From: an uncultured Bacteroidota bacterium
GTDB taxonomy: Bacteria; Bacteroidota; Bacteroidia; Flavobacteriales; Flavobacteriaceae
Direction: 5' to 3'
DNA: 63,460 bases
Assembly: GCA_903913315.1 (NCBI GenBank)
Contig: CAIWKX010000021.1
Location: forward strand, 1-63,460
The notes beneath the pieces were generated by a model. The model was not told the DNA's origin, did no database searches, and was given only the letters and a program-made list of their open reading frames with translations. Position numbers and translations under genes: made by a program. Position 1 is the first letter of the stretch. Every line of letters starts with the position of its first letter. Shown here piece after piece: positions 15,507 through 25,263 of this stretch.

Positions 15507-15965
15507 ATGTTAGTCAAAAGAAAAATAAAAGAATGGCTTAAGAGGTATCTACCTCCGGAAATTGTAGGTACTATAACCGCAATTGCTGCTGCAACTCTTG
15601 CTCATCATTTTACATCCAATGGGATTACTATTGCCTATGTAGCCACTTTGGGAGAGTCTATTGGTTTTTTTGCTACTGTTTTTATACAACATCTAATAGT
15701 TGTTATTAAAAAAAATAAAATTATTGATAAATCATTTTCCTTTTTAGATTTTACTAAAATCATGGGAAGTATGGCAATTGAATATGGGCCTGCAGGCATT
15801 ATTGATAGCTTTCTTCTGCGTCCGTTTTTTATGTATATATTTCCTAGTTTGTTGTCCAATTTTACGTTTGGTATTCTTGTTGGAAAAATAGTGGGTGATT
15901 TTACCTTCTATCTTTTGGTAATAGTGAGTTATGAGTTGAAGAAACTGAAAACGTTAAGAGATTAG
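15507..15965 (+). CDS. multi-span membrane protein of unknown function
   Basis: The 152-residue protein has a basic N-terminus (VKRKIKEWLKRYLPPEIVG) and about four hydrophobic helices (residues 18-38, 45-68, 92-120 and 122-142). The second and third spans surround a basic loop KKNKIIDKSF. I do not recognise the family; the overall layout is similar to GtrA-like four-helix proteins. It starts 6 bp after the catalase stop codon, so it is very probably co-transcribed. A link to peroxide or lipid homeostasis is inference only. Confidence 0.7.
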   Translation: MLVKRKIKEWLKRYLPPEIVGTITAIAAATLAHHFTSNGITIAYVATLGESIGFFATVFIQHLIVVIKKNKIIDKSFSFLDFTKIMGSMAIEYGPAGIIDSFLLRPFFMYIFPSLLSNFTFGILVGKIVGDFTFYLLVIVSYELKKLKTLRD

Positions 15966-16002
15966 AGAAAATAATTTTAAATAAATATATTAGAAAAGGG
16001 CA

Positions 16003-16034
16003 CAAAAAAAGCCCTGACTTTCATCAGAGCTTTT
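16003..16034. terminator. bidirectional terminator
   Basis: A7, AGCCCTGA, loop, TCAGAGCT, TTTT. It serves the plus-strand catalase operon and the minus-strand tRNA gene. Confidence 0.65.
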
Positions 16035-16044
16035 CATTTTTAAG

Positions 16045-16118
16045 TGACCTCGACTGGATTCAAACCAGTAACCTCTTGAGCCGTAATCAAGTGCGCTATT
16101 CAGTTGCGCCACGAGGCC
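16045..16118 (-). tRNA. tRNA-Arg (anticodon ACG)
   Basis: Read on the minus strand, the acceptor stem GGCCTCG pairs with CGAGGTC (one G-T pair) and the discriminator is A. The anticodon stem CTTGA/TCAAG encloses the loop TTACGGC, with anticodon ACG. The T-arm ACTGG/CCAGT encloses TTTGAAT. The length is 74 nt, and the CCA is not encoded. Confidence 0.95.
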
Positions 16119-16188
16119 TTTTTTGTGGGTGCAAATATAGGTATAATTGTGTAACTTGCAAACCAAAATTAATATAAAATTAAAAAAT

Positions 16189-16701
16189 ATGTCACTTCAG
16201 AAATACATCCGTGATATTCAAGATTTTCCAAAACCAGGCATTAGTTTTAAAGATATAACACCTCTATTAATGAGCCCTCAGGCTAGAAAAGAAACTCTTG
16301 AAGTATTGCTTTCAAGCCTTAAAGATAAAAAAATTGACAAGGTAATAGGAGTGGAAAGCCGTGGGTTTTTCTTTGGTATTTTACTAGCAGATGCTTTGCA
16401 AGCAGGTTTTGTTCCAGTGCGCAAACCACATAAATTGCCTTTTACTACTATTTCTGCTTCTTATGATTTAGAATATGGCACCGATACCTTAGAAATGCAC
16501 ATTGATGCGATTCAAAAAGGAGATAGAGTACTAATTCATGATGATGTTCTCGCTACCGGTGGAACTGCTAATGCTGTCTGTGAATTAGTAGAACAACTTG
16601 GGGGTGAAATTGTACAATGTAATTTTCTTATGGAATTAACTTTCTTAAATGGTCGAGAAAAGCTAGGAAGTAATGCAATTTTTGCAGCTCTTACTTATTA
16701 G
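16189..16701 (+). CDS. apt: adenine phosphoribosyltransferase
   Basis: The 170-residue protein has normal length for Apt and makes AMP from adenine and PRPP in purine salvage. It begins MSLQKYIRDIQDFPKPGISF, the family N-terminus, so ATG 16189 is chosen over the upstream in-frame ATG at 16147. The PRPP loop is VLIHDDVLATGGTANA (about 119-134), and ESRGFFFG is the second conserved motif. It is monocistronic and starts just downstream of the divergently oriented tRNA-Arg gene. Confidence 0.96.
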   Translation: MSLQKYIRDIQDFPKPGISFKDITPLLMSPQARKETLEVLLSSLKDKKIDKVIGVESRGFFFGILLADALQAGFVPVRKPHKLPFTTISASYDLEYGTDTLEMHIDAIQKGDRVLIHDDVLATGGTANAVCELVEQLGGEIVQCNFLMELTFLNGREKLGSNAIFAALTY

Positions 16702-16723
16702 GTAATAGCGTATAGTTTTTAAG

Positions 16724-16864
16724 TTATTTTAAACTTCTTGTGGTAACATAATAACGATAGGCTAATAGTGCCAATTGCCACTTTTTAGCTTTGGAGGGAT
16801 CTAACTGTTGTTTGGTAAAACTAGGCAACACTAGTTTGTTGAGCTTGGCCAATAGTTTGTACAT
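16724..16864 (-). CDS. small conserved-looking basic protein (46 residues)
   Basis: The frame from the ATG at 16862-16864 to the TAA at 16724-16726 encodes 46 residues: MYKLLAKLNKLVLPSFTKQQ, then a segment with AKKWQLALLAYRYYVTTRSLK. It is basic and amphipathic with an aromatic patch (WQLALLAYRYY). It lies only 4 bp after the stop of the large surface-protein gene on the same strand. I believe similar short proteins occur in other flavobacteria, but I could not check. Function is unknown. Confidence 0.65.
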   Translation of the reverse strand: MYKLLAKLNKLVLPSFTKQQLDPSKAKKWQLALLAYRYYVTTRSLK

Positions 16865-16868
16865 CGAT

Positions 16869-19800
16869 TTATCGTTTTAAGCTAAAATGTCCTTTAGTAC
16901 TCCTGCCATCATCAAAATTGATATAATACCAATAATCATCTGCAGGTGCTAATTTGCCGTTGTATGTTCCATCCCAACCAGGACCTACAGGTGAAATTTG
17001 CTTGATTAATTTACCATATCGGTCAAAGATATGAATTATAGAATTGGTGTAAAATTGCCCATTAGCGCCTTTAATATTCCAAGTATCATTATATCCATCA
17101 CCATTTGGCGTGAAGTATTGAGGCACTCCTAGTACCGATATGGTTTGTTCTGCAATACCACAACCATTCAAATCTTTGACATAAACCGTATGTATTCCCC
17201 AAGGCACGTTCTGGAAGTAATTAGACGTTTGATAAGGACCATAAGAATCTTCAATACTGTACACATAATCGCCATTGCCTGAAACAATAACTTCTACCGT
17301 ATTGTTATCTGTTAAATCAACCACATGTATTGAATTTATTGTAGCAATAACTGAAGATTTCACGATTATAGTTCTGGTTTTAATACATCCAAAACTATTT
17401 TTGACATCTACTGAATAGGTGCCTCCTGTATTAACGGTTAAAGAATAATTGGTAGCACTTGGAAGTAGAACACCATCTAAATACCATTGATAGCTATAAC
17501 TGCTGGTTGGGGTTCCGCTGAGTACTCCAGCATTAATAGTTACTGTAAAGGCGGGTAGATTGGTACACACCAATTCATTTGCCCAACCATTAGGATTCAA
17601 ATCAATTTTTGGAGTTGGATGCACCACAAAACTTAATGTAGTTGTGGCTGTACATGTGGTATTGATTGGATTGGAAATGGTAACCAATACATTTTGAGTA
17701 GCCGTATTAAAAGGGTTAGGTAAATGATTCAATACCGTTCCATCTTGCAAAGTAAACGAAATAGTCATCCCAGTTTGAGCACCTAGCAGAATTGATTCAT
17801 AAGTTGTCGTATTAAATGGATAACTACCATCTTGCAACGCGGGATCTATCTCGTCATCACATTGTATTAGTGAATCGGTAAAAGAAGTGGGTGTGAATAC
17901 CTGGGGTAATTTATCCACTACAAACTGGATTGTTTCTTCATCATAACAAGGCCCATTAGACGCTTGTGTGACATTATTAGTTACCCGAACCGTAATGGTT
18001 TGAGACGTGTTCACTGTAAATGTAGGTATTGGATTGATTAGAGTACCCGTAGCATCATAATAGGTCACTGTTTTATTCGTTTGTCCATTTAATATTGAGG
18101 CTTGTAATGTTGAGGTATCAAAAGTATAACTACCATCTTGATCATCATCACAATGACGAATAGTGTTAGTTGCATTTACGGGTGTGGCGACAGGAAGAGC
18201 TTCTACTGTAAGTGTAATAAAAGGCCCAAGACCATAACATCCTTGATAATTATTACTATCCACTCGAACATAAATCAGCATCTGATTTAAAGTAGTATTT
18301 CTATAAGATGAAATAGTTGTAATCGGATTAATTTGTGCCAATGCATCGGCATTAGAAGCATAGTAGCTTATGGTATAGTTTGAACTTGGTGGAGGTAATA
18401 TAGCATTGATATCATTGGTTACACTACTGAAATCGAATACTGCAGTTCCGTCGGTATCTGTTGAAACTCCCGTTATGGCATCATCACAAAGCGTAAAATT
18501 TCTATGGAAAGTAGCTGCATTAATTTGAGTTACAGAAACCACTAAATTGATTTGAGCTACTCGGAAACACCCATTAGCATTTTCGACACGAACATAGACC
18601 ACATCGTTAAACGCAACGGGGTTGGTATAAGCAATAGGATTGTTTATTTTAACCGATACATCATTTGTATTAGCGCCTGCAAAAGTGGTAAAATAAGTAA
18701 AAGTTTCCGCAGCATAGTTTGTAGAAATTTGAGGATTGTTTACCGTTAGATTAAAAGTAGATATTCCATCAATATCATCATCGCATTGTTTTAGAATAAT
18801 AGGGGTTGTAACAACAGGCAAGGCATAAGTAGTAAGTTTTCCTCCATTTGAATATAAACCACAAGAATTACCGTTTTTATTTAAAAACACTCTGTATTGA
18901 TATCCACTCATCGTTGGGCTGACACTATAAATAGTTACAGAATCGGTGGTCACCCCAGAATAGGTTGCACTATTTGTTATGTTTGTCCAGGTTACTCCAT
19001 TATCAGTAGATACTTGCCATTGGTAACTGGTTACCACATTAGAAACGATGGTAAAAGTAGCTGATTGCAATTCACAAGTAGTCACATCGGCAGGTTGAGT
19101 CGAAATGGTTATGGGTGCCCCAATTATATAATTTACATTTGGAATAGTGTATCCAGCACCACTGGTTACTATACCAAGCGCGTTCACTGTTGGAGGTGCG
19201 ATCGCTCCTAATAAATCATCATTATTGGCATCGGTAAATCCTGCTTCAATTACATCAGAGCAGCCATCTCCGTCACTATCTAAATCAATATAATTATCGA
19301 TACCATCACTATCTGTGTCGGCAACATTATAATTTAAAATTCCACTATCAGCAGAAGTTTCTAGTGCATCAGCTAATCCATTGTTACCGAAAGCATTTCC
19401 ATCAATAATACCATTTAAATTGGTATCAGTAGCACCTGAACCTGATTCATTTAAATCATAAATTCCATCATTATCAGAATCCAAATCTAAATAATCAGGA
19501 ATACCATCATGGTCGGTATCTATAGGAGTTAATCCAACTCCATAGGCATCATCAATACCATCTTGATTGATATCAACACCTGATTTGGGGATAAAAGTAG
19601 CTCCTTGTGCTTCAATATTATCTGGAATTCCATCGTTGTCACTATCCAAATCCAATTGATCAGGAATTCCATCTCCATCTGAATCTTTAGGTACACAAGT
19701 AGCTTTTAACTTGAAAGTAGCTTTATCTTCAACAGAATCGGAAAGATTTTTATGAGTAAAAATTAAAGAATTTGAAGAATTGGTTAAAAATTTGAAGGTA

Positions 19801-21962
19801 CCTGTTCCAGCTGTCAAAGGAACTGTATTGTTAAGTCGGAAGCGAATTTCAAAAGAAGAATATTGAGTAACACCACTTTCATAAATTCCGTCATAATTGG
19901 TGTCAATCAAAAGTTGATTGTTTGGATTTAAAACAGTTATTGTTTTATTAATAGGAGAATTTAAAATAAAATCTCCATTTGAATCTATTAAATCAGTCGT
20001 GTTTGCCGTAGTAACATATTCCATATCTAATGAAATAGGTTGTGCAAAAGTAAGGGTATATTTGATAGAATTTGTTTTTCCAGCTGGAATATCAGAAATA
20101 AAACTACCGTCAGAATTTCCAAGTAATGGTGTTGGACTTGCTGTTCCTGAAGTTGTAACTGCTCCAATAAATGTGTTAGAATATGTGGCTACATTTATTG
20201 TTCCGTTAGTAGTATTGGCTAATGAAATAATTTGATCGCCATAGGATTCGTTACAATTTGTAATACCATCATTATCAATATCAAGATCAATGTTATCATT
20301 AATTCCGTCATTGTCCGTATCATTTGGACAGGAACTTACTGGGATTTCATCGGAGAAATAATCAATCCCACAAGCTGTTAATGAAGCTTTCACCTTATAA
20401 TAACCCGGTTGTGTGGGAGTGTAAACATTAGTATTGGCACCTGCAATTGGATTTCCATTAAAATACCATTGGTACACATCAAAGTTACTTATAGCGTTTA
20501 CATTCAAATTAATATTAGGGATACAATCAGAAAGAGAGGAAACAATAGGTTGAAATACAATTTCAGGTTTAAAAGTAAAACCAGAATAATAGCCACCGTA
20601 GGTTGCAGCTCCGCTTGTGCCATAATAGGAAACATATACTTGTTCTGTTGAAAAAATAGATACATTTCCAGTCAATCCTTCAATAGTATAAGTAACAAAA
20701 TCGGTATTTCCTGTCACATTTAAAGGTCCAGTTACGTTAAGGCCTGATGGTAATCCTGAAAATGGATAGCTTACTCCATCTATAATAAAATTTAACGCAG
20801 CTCCTGTTTTAGTAACAATACAAACAGTTCCAAAAAAATCAGTTAAATTCCCCACTTCATTTATAAGCGGGATATTGTTGATAGATTTAGGGGTTTGGCA
20901 GCTTAATGGTGGGACAAAACACAAGTTTTGATTGGCTTGGTCAGTTGAACCTCCAATTCCTTGAAAGGCAAAAATATTTTTTGAACTCTTAACATATAGA
21001 TTGCCATTAGCAGAAAAATCAGCGCCAGTTAAGGCCAAGTATTGCCCTGAATTCAGTGTTATATAAGGAGTTGTACTTCCATTTACGAAAATGTCTGTAT
21101 TATCTGAATCCGCTATCAATATAGGTCTTTCGGTAACATCGACTCCAGAACCTTTTACAAAAATATATTCCGTTCCTGTTCTTTCTGCAGAAACAATTTG
21201 ATCAGTGCCTAAATCTAGATTTGAAGTGGTGCCATCACTACCTGCAAAGGAACCACAATTAACTGCAATGGGTTTGTCAGAAGTAATAGAAGCACCAATT
21301 AAGCCATCTCTATTGGCATTCAACGGACCTTCTACAGCTATAACAAAACTTTCACCTGCATTTAATACAATATTGGCTGGAGTGCTTCCAGCTGCGGTAT
21401 TATTAATTAGTTGAACACCAGGTTTAATATCACCAAACGATATGGTTGTGTTATTTTCGGTTGCTAATATTGAACCAAACGTGTAATAATTGTCATTAGT
21501 CGCTGGAGCTCCAGTATCGATAAAAGCACCAATTCTGAAATGTGTTCCAAGAGCAGCACTACCTTTAGAAACTAAACCACCGGCTTGATAGTTTTGGGGC
21601 GTTGATGTTAATCTAACATTAGCATAAATTAAATCTTGTGCAAGAATGATGTAACCTTTGTTATTTTTTATGGTGTTTACATCACTTTTTGAGATCAATA
21701 GTTGTGTATTAAATCCTGAGCCAATATCATATACGTATGGCGAATCTCTGCTTACTGTACCCGAAATGATTGAGCCACCAATTTCTTGAATTATAAAGTT
21801 TACGGGCGTTATACTAGGACAAGATATATAAATATATTGTTCTTGAGGTTCTTGACTGTCGGAGTTAGACAAGGGCGGAATATAATGAGTCTTACTAAAT
21901 TGAGCAAAGCAATTAATTGATATTGATAGTATTAGTAAGTTTAATAGTAATCGTATTTTCAT
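16869..21962 (-). CDS. giant T9SS type-B surface protein with IgGFc-like and TSP3 repeats
   Basis: The 1697-residue protein has a signal peptide ([16 protein letters not shown]). The N-terminal 470 residues match the IgGFc-binding-type beta domain seen in adhesins. A short Ig-like/PKD part follows, then thrombospondin type-3 calcium-binding repeats at about 544-575 and 757-905 ([19 protein letters not shown] type). An Ig-like domain lies at about 955-1040. Several roughly 90-residue beta repeats with internal CDD(x)xDG motifs span about 1050-1450, then another Ig-like module. The C-terminus ([17 protein letters not shown] ... HFSLKR) is the T9SS type-B/gliding-associated domain. It should be exported by T9SS and surface-attached, probably as an adhesin. 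Confidence 0.93.
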   Translation of the reverse strand: MKIRLLLNLLILSISINCFAQFSKTHYIPPLSNSDSQEPQEQYIYISCPSITPVNFIIQEIGGSIISGTVSRDSPYVYDIGSGFNTQLLISKSDVNTIKNNKGYIILAQDLIYANVRLTSTPQNYQAGGLVSKGSAALGTHFRIGAFIDTGAPATNDNYYTFGSILATENNTTISFGDIKPGVQLINNTAAGSTPANIVLNAGESFVIAVEGPLNANRDGLIGASITSDKPIAVNCGSFAGSDGTTSNLDLGTDQIVSAERTGTEYIFVKGSGVDVTERPILIADSDNTDIFVNGSTTPYITLNSGQYLALTGADFSANGNLYVKSSKNIFAFQGIGGSTDQANQNLCFVPPLSCQTPKSINNIPLINEVGNLTDFFGTVCIVTKTGAALNFIIDGVSYPFSGLPSGLNVTGPLNVTGNTDFVTYTIEGLTGNVSIFSTEQVYVSYYGTSGAATYGGYYSGFTFKPEIVFQPIVSSLSDCIPNINLNVNAISNFDVYQWYFNGNPIAGANTNVYTPTQPGYYKVKASLTACGIDYFSDEIPVSSCPNDTDNDGINDNIDLDIDNDGITNCNESYGDQIISLANTTNGTINVATYSNTFIGAVTTSGTASPTPLLGNSDGSFISDIPAGKTNSIKYTLTFAQPISLDMEYVTTANTTDLIDSNGDFILNSPINKTITVLNPNNQLLIDTNYDGIYESGVTQYSSFEIRFRLNNTVPLTAGTGTFKFLTNSSNSLIFTHKNLSDSVEDKATFKLKATCVPKDSDGDGIPDQLDLDSDNDGIPDNIEAQGATFIPKSGVDINQDGIDDAYGVGLTPIDTDHDGIPDYLDLDSDNDGIYDLNESGSGATDTNLNGIIDGNAFGNNGLADALETSADSGILNYNVADTDSDGIDNYIDLDSDGDGCSDVIEAGFTDANNDDLLGAIAPPTVNALGIVTSGAGYTIPNVNYIIGAPITISTQPADVTTCELQSATFTIVSNVVTSYQWQVSTDNGVTWTNITNSATYSGVTTDSVTIYSVSPTMSGYQYRVFLNKNGNSCGLYSNGGKLTTYALPVVTTPIILKQCDDDIDGISTFNLTVNNPQISTNYAAETFTYFTTFAGANTNDVSVKINNPIAYTNPVAFNDVVYVRVENANGCFRVAQINLVVSVTQINAATFHRNFTLCDDAITGVSTDTDGTAVFDFSSVTNDINAILPPPSSNYTISYYASNADALAQINPITTISSYRNTTLNQMLIYVRVDSNNYQGCYGLGPFITLTVEALPVATPVNATNTIRHCDDDQDGSYTFDTSTLQASILNGQTNKTVTYYDATGTLINPIPTFTVNTSQTITVRVTNNVTQASNGPCYDEETIQFVVDKLPQVFTPTSFTDSLIQCDDEIDPALQDGSYPFNTTTYESILLGAQTGMTISFTLQDGTVLNHLPNPFNTATQNVLVTISNPINTTCTATTTLSFVVHPTPKIDLNPNGWANELVCTNLPAFTVTINAGVLSGTPTSSYSYQWYLDGVLLPSATNYSLTVNTGGTYSVDVKNSFGCIKTRTIIVKSSVIATINSIHVVDLTDNNTVEVIVSGNGDYVYSIEDSYGPYQTSNYFQNVPWGIHTVYVKDLNGCGIAEQTISVLGVPQYFTPNGDGYNDTWNIKGANGQFYTNSIIHIFDRYGKLIKQISPVGPGWDGTYNGKLAPADDYWYYINFDDGRSTKGHFSLKR

Positions 21963-22030
21963 TCGCTAAAATTAACAAATAAATTAGATTTTAATGTTAA
22001 ATAGCATATTATTAAGATTTTTTTAAGTGC

Positions 22031-22846
22031 TTATAGGTCTCTTTTCTTTAATAGAAAATAAGAACCATATACAAATAAAGTTGTCCAAATTAAAACAATA
22101 AAGATAGTTGAAAGATGTACATCATAATCTTTAGTCAAAGTAATGCCAATTTTGGAATTGATATTTTTTATTGCTGACAATTTAGTGAAAGGCTCAATTA
22201 AAAGTTGTGACATTGATTCTAGAGGAAGAAATCGATTTACTGAATTTATTAGTCCATGTTTACTATATACTAAAAAACATTCAAAAAGAAACCAAATAAA
22301 CATAAAGCCTAAAGCAAAAGCAGAACGTTTTATCAATATTCCAGCAAATAAACAAAAGGAAAAGAATCCGATTAAATTAAAGAAATAAGCAAATAGATAT
22401 TCCATTCGAGAAAATATTATACTTATTTCTGTGTAAGATGAAAAGAGCAATCCTAGTATTAATGAAGTGATAAAAATAAAGATTGTAGAAGCAATTGAAA
22501 ATGCAATAACAGTTATAAATTTAGAAGCAATAAATTCTTTTTTGCTCATACCATCAATAAGATTCTGTTTTAATGTTCCATAACTATATTCGTTTGCCAT
22601 CATGGAAACAATAATTATTGCAAAAAATATTTTTGCAAAAACTGCAATAAAAGAATTTAAATGCCAAATGAATGGAAAGTTGAAAATCCCCATTTCAGCT
22701 AAATGAAATTTAAAGGGACCAATATCAAATTTGATTGAAGCTACTAAAGCTATTAAACTTAATAATCCAAAATAAGTTATGGTTAAAATTCTACTAGCCT
22801 TGTTCTTCCAGATTTTCTGTAATTCTATAGTGAGTAATCGTTTCAT
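22031..22846 (-). CDS. ABC-2 type transporter permease
   Basis: The 271-residue protein has six predicted membrane helices (about residues 18-38, 58-83, 105-130, 145-165, 172-195 and 238-262). It begins MKRLLTIELQKIWKNKASRI, the standard amphipathic start of ABC-2 permeases. The motif MANEYSYGTLKQNLIDGMSK is typical of BcrB/LanM-exporter-like permeases. It lies 7 bp after the ATPase gene and forms an exporter with it. The substrate is unknown; peptide, antibiotic or lipid export are all possible. Confidence 0.9.
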   Translation of the reverse strand: MKRLLTIELQKIWKNKASRILTITYFGLLSLIALVASIKFDIGPFKFHLAEMGIFNFPFIWHLNSFIAVFAKIFFAIIIVSMMANEYSYGTLKQNLIDGMSKKEFIASKFITVIAFSIASTIFIFITSLILGLLFSSYTEISIIFSRMEYLFAYFFNLIGFFSFCLFAGILIKRSAFALGFMFIWFLFECFLVYSKHGLINSVNRFLPLESMSQLLIEPFTKLSAIKNINSKIGITLTKDYDVHLSTIFIVLIWTTLFVYGSYFLLKKRDL

Positions 22847-22853
22847 ATTCTTT

Positions 22854-23747
22854 TTATTTACCTGTTAATTGTAAAAATTGTTCTTCCAAGCTATTTTTGC
22901 GTTTCGCCAAATGATTCAAATAAATATTGTTATCGCATAAAAATTTATTTAATGATGCGGGGTCAATTTCTTGTTTAGAATAAACCAATACTTTTCCTTC
23001 TTCTGGAATTATTTTTTCAATACTTGGATACGATTTCAATACATCAATAAGTATTGGGTTGTCGTTAGATTGTAGTTCTATATATCCATTGTTAGAAGAC
23101 ATTCCTTCTACAGTTCCCGAATATAAGATTTCACCTTTACGCAATACTAATACATGCGAACACACTTTTTCTACTTCGTCTAGTAAGTGAGATGCTAACA
23201 GAATAGTGGTTCCTTGGTTTGCAATAAATCGGATAATATCCCTAATCTGATGAATTCCTTGCGGGTCTAATCCGTTAGTAGGTTCATCAAGAATTAATAT
23301 TTCAGGGTCATTTAATAATGCAGAGGCAATAGCTAACCGTTGTTTCATTCCTAAAGAAAAAGTGCTGAATTTACTGTCTTTACGGTCAATTAATCCAACT
23401 ACTTCTAATTTCTCTTGCACTTTAGTATAAGGAATACCTTTAATTTTACATACCAATTCTAAGTTTTCTTTGGCTGTCATATAAGGATAAAAGTTAGGCC
23501 GTTCAATTATAGCCCCTACTTTTTTCAAAGCTTCATGAGTTTGCATAGTACCACCAAACCAACTGTATTCACCGGAAGTTTTATTGACAACGTTCAATAC
23601 AATTCCCAAAGTTGTAGATTTTCCGCTACCGTTAGGACCCAAAATGCCATAAACATTTCCTTTTTTGATTTCTAGTGAAACGTTTTTAACAGCTTGAAGG
23701 TTGCCATAACGTTTGTTGAGGTTTTTGATAGAAAGAATAGTCTCCAC
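22854..23747 (-). CDS. ABC transporter ATP-binding protein
   Basis: The 297-residue protein starts at GTG 23745-23747 (VETILSIKNLNKRYGNLQ). The frame is open 41 codons further upstream, but that part is not ATPase-like. It has Walker A GPNGSGKST (about residues 37-45), a Q-loop, signature FSLGMKQRLAIASALL, Walker B ILILDEPTNGLDPQG and switch H LLASHLLDEVEKV. The C-terminal 80 residues are the extension found in BcrA/NodI-type ATPases. It pairs with the permease directly downstream. Confidence 0.93.
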   Translation of the reverse strand: METILSIKNLNKRYGNLQAVKNVSLEIKKGNVYGILGPNGSGKSTTLGIVLNVVNKTSGEYSWFGGTMQTHEALKKVGAIIERPNFYPYMTAKENLELVCKIKGIPYTKVQEKLEVVGLIDRKDSKFSTFSLGMKQRLAIASALLNDPEILILDEPTNGLDPQGIHQIRDIIRFIANQGTTILLASHLLDEVEKVCSHVLVLRKGEILYSGTVEGMSSNNGYIELQSNDNPILIDVLKSYPSIEKIIPEEGKVLVYSKQEIDPASLNKFLCDNNIYLNHLAKRKNSLEEQFLQLTGK

Positions 23748-23971
23748 GATATAAATATTTGGTTTAAAAGTAAGACGATATAGTATATGATTTGTTACTG
23801 TACAATGGTTTATTTTAAAAATTTGTGTTTTCAAAAGGTGTTCGTCTATACTATTATCGACTAACGTCAATGCAGGTGCGGTTTAAAGAGTATTTTATCC
23901 TTTCAACGATTTTACTATATTTTATTGAATAGCCTTGTTACTTTTGAAGTATAATTAGTGAAAAACAACGA

Positions 23972-24364
23972 ATGGAAATGAACATACAAAATATTTTTAA
24001 CCCAGTTTTCAGAAAAGATTATTTAGATGGTTATTCATTAGGATTGGATCCTTATTCAAAAAAAAGTAGAAAGAAAAATAATGAAGCTTTTACTTTTGGG
24101 TTCAATTCAGGAAGGAAATACTATGAAGAGATGAATGGGAGTATTGTTGATGGAATTCCACATCAAATAGTTACAGACAAAGTTTTGGAAGAATTTCTTT
24201 TGGCAGGACTATTGGGTTTGAAAATTGATACTTATGGATATACTCCTCATCAACTTACTATTTTAGCAAAATGGTATCAAAGTGGCACCGAAAAATACGA
24301 TGCCAAGGAAGGGATTTATCTTATTGGAATATTAGAAGAAAATGGAATTGAAATAGGGTATTAA
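23972..24364 (+). CDS. hypothetical protein, 130 residues
   Basis: This is a soluble protein without signal peptide or membrane segment. The N-terminal part has DYLDGYSLGLDPYSKKSRKK and FGFNSGRKYYEEMNG, a motif pattern in which Gly-Tyr/Phe-x-x-Gly recurs. The C-terminal half is helical (VLEEFLLAGLLGLKIDTYGY and WYQSGTEKYDAKEGIYLIGI). I do not recognise the family. It has a possible -7 box TACTTTTG about 30 bp upstream (23939-23946) and a strong terminator downstream, so it is a single-gene unit. Confidence 0.65.
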   Translation: MEMNIQNIFNPVFRKDYLDGYSLGLDPYSKKSRKKNNEAFTFGFNSGRKYYEEMNGSIVDGIPHQIVTDKVLEEFLLAGLLGLKIDTYGYTPHQLTILAKWYQSGTEKYDAKEGIYLIGILEENGIEIGY

Positions 24365-24384
24365 TTTAATTTTTAATCCAATGT

Positions 24385-24420
24385 AAATATCCTCAATTGT
24401 CTTACAATTGAGGATATTTT
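24385..24420. terminator. strong bidirectional terminator
   Basis: AAATATCCTCAATTGT, loop CTT, ACAATTGAGGATATTTT: a perfect 16-bp stem. It lies between the 3' ends of the convergent genes 23972-24364 and 24423-24533. Confidence 0.9.
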
Positions 24421-24422
24421 AT

Positions 24423-24533
24423 TTAATCACGTTTGGGAGTATTTTTCTTTACTCTCTTTTCCTCTTTTTTTTCCTTTGCGGTTTTAAGAGGTTCTTTCTT
24501 TACCGTTTTTTTTGCGTCTTGACTTTTTGCCAT
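24423..24533 (-). CDS. tiny lysine/glutamate-rich protein (36 residues)
   Basis: From the ATG at 24531-24533 to the TAA at 24423-24425 the frame encodes MAKSQDAKKTVKKEPLKTAK, then EKKEEKRVKKNTPKRD. It is extremely basic and probably disordered. Its position next to a perfect bidirectional terminator, with the stop just before the stem, supports a real short gene. Similar KKxxKKE proteins occur in flavobacterial genomes to my knowledge. A nucleic-acid-binding role is only a guess from charge. Confidence 0.6.
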   Translation of the reverse strand: MAKSQDAKKTVKKEPLKTAKEKKEEKRVKKNTPKRD

Positions 24534-24768
24534 GATTTAATTTTTAATTGCTAGTAGGTAAATGTAATTATTTTTTGTGTAACTAAAATTCATACTATAA
24601 TTTATTTTTATTTAAGATTACAAACAACTAAGACTCGACAAACATAAAAAAAGAAAATAAATACTCCCAAATCTTGCAAATGATAGAGTTTGATTTTAAA
24701 TTCACTCTCTCATCTCACTTTTTAGAGTGTACACAAAATTCTGTCCACTCTCTCAATTTTAATTTATT

Positions 24769-24957
24769 AACGTTAATTTTAATGCTTTTAACATCATTTA
24801 TGATATTTTTAATGTCAATTTTGATGCTTTTAATGTCAATTTTAATGCTTTTAATGTCAAATTTGATGTTTTTAACGTCAAATTTGATACTTTTAATGTC
24901 AAATTTGATGCTTTTAATGTCAAATTTGATGCTTTTAACATCAAATTTGATGCTCTA
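24769..24957. repeat. 21-bp tandem repeat array (9 units, AT-rich)
   Basis: AA(T/C)GTCAAATTTGATGC plus TTTT, or a close variant, starts at 24769, 24790, 24811, 24832, 24853, 24874, 24895, 24916 and 24937, exactly 21 bp apart. The core TCAAATTTGA is palindromic. The plus-strand frame through the array (heptads such as LLMSNLM) is a translation artefact of the repeat. The array sits in the divergent gap between the 36-residue gene and nadC. Confidence 0.92.
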
Positions 24958-25263
24958 AAATTTTTATAAGCTTGAAAAAAGTAAATAAAAATAAGTGTAT
25001 AATCTGTGAACGTATTTTGGGTTTAGTTGTATCAAACTTGAATATTTATCGAATGAAATCTTTTCAAATCTGATGACCGACAAAATGACTCTATATGGTT
25101 TATATTGAAATGAAAAATTCTTTACAGATTTTTATCTTTATCGTAAACCATCGCTATGAGTTAGCCTTACCTTGCGTAGCTAACATTCCATGAAAAGCAT
25201 CTCCCTTTGCCTTGAAAATATTCAGTCGGTTGACAGTGATAACAAATATTCAAATCAAAAAAA
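24958..25263. other. intergenic region upstream of nadC
   Basis: About 305 bp without a gene. I see AT-rich sequence, no clear TAnnTTTG box, and no terminator or conserved riboswitch fold that I recognise. Confidence 0.4.

Noticed and set aside
24674..24958. 94-residue frame with LLMSNLM heptads
   Set aside because: It is the translation of a 21-bp tandem repeat. Most of it is repeat, and the non-repeat start has no gene-like features.
24958..25263. Riboswitch in the nadC leader
   Set aside because: I could not find a consistent conserved fold or known NAD-related motif in the 305 bp.
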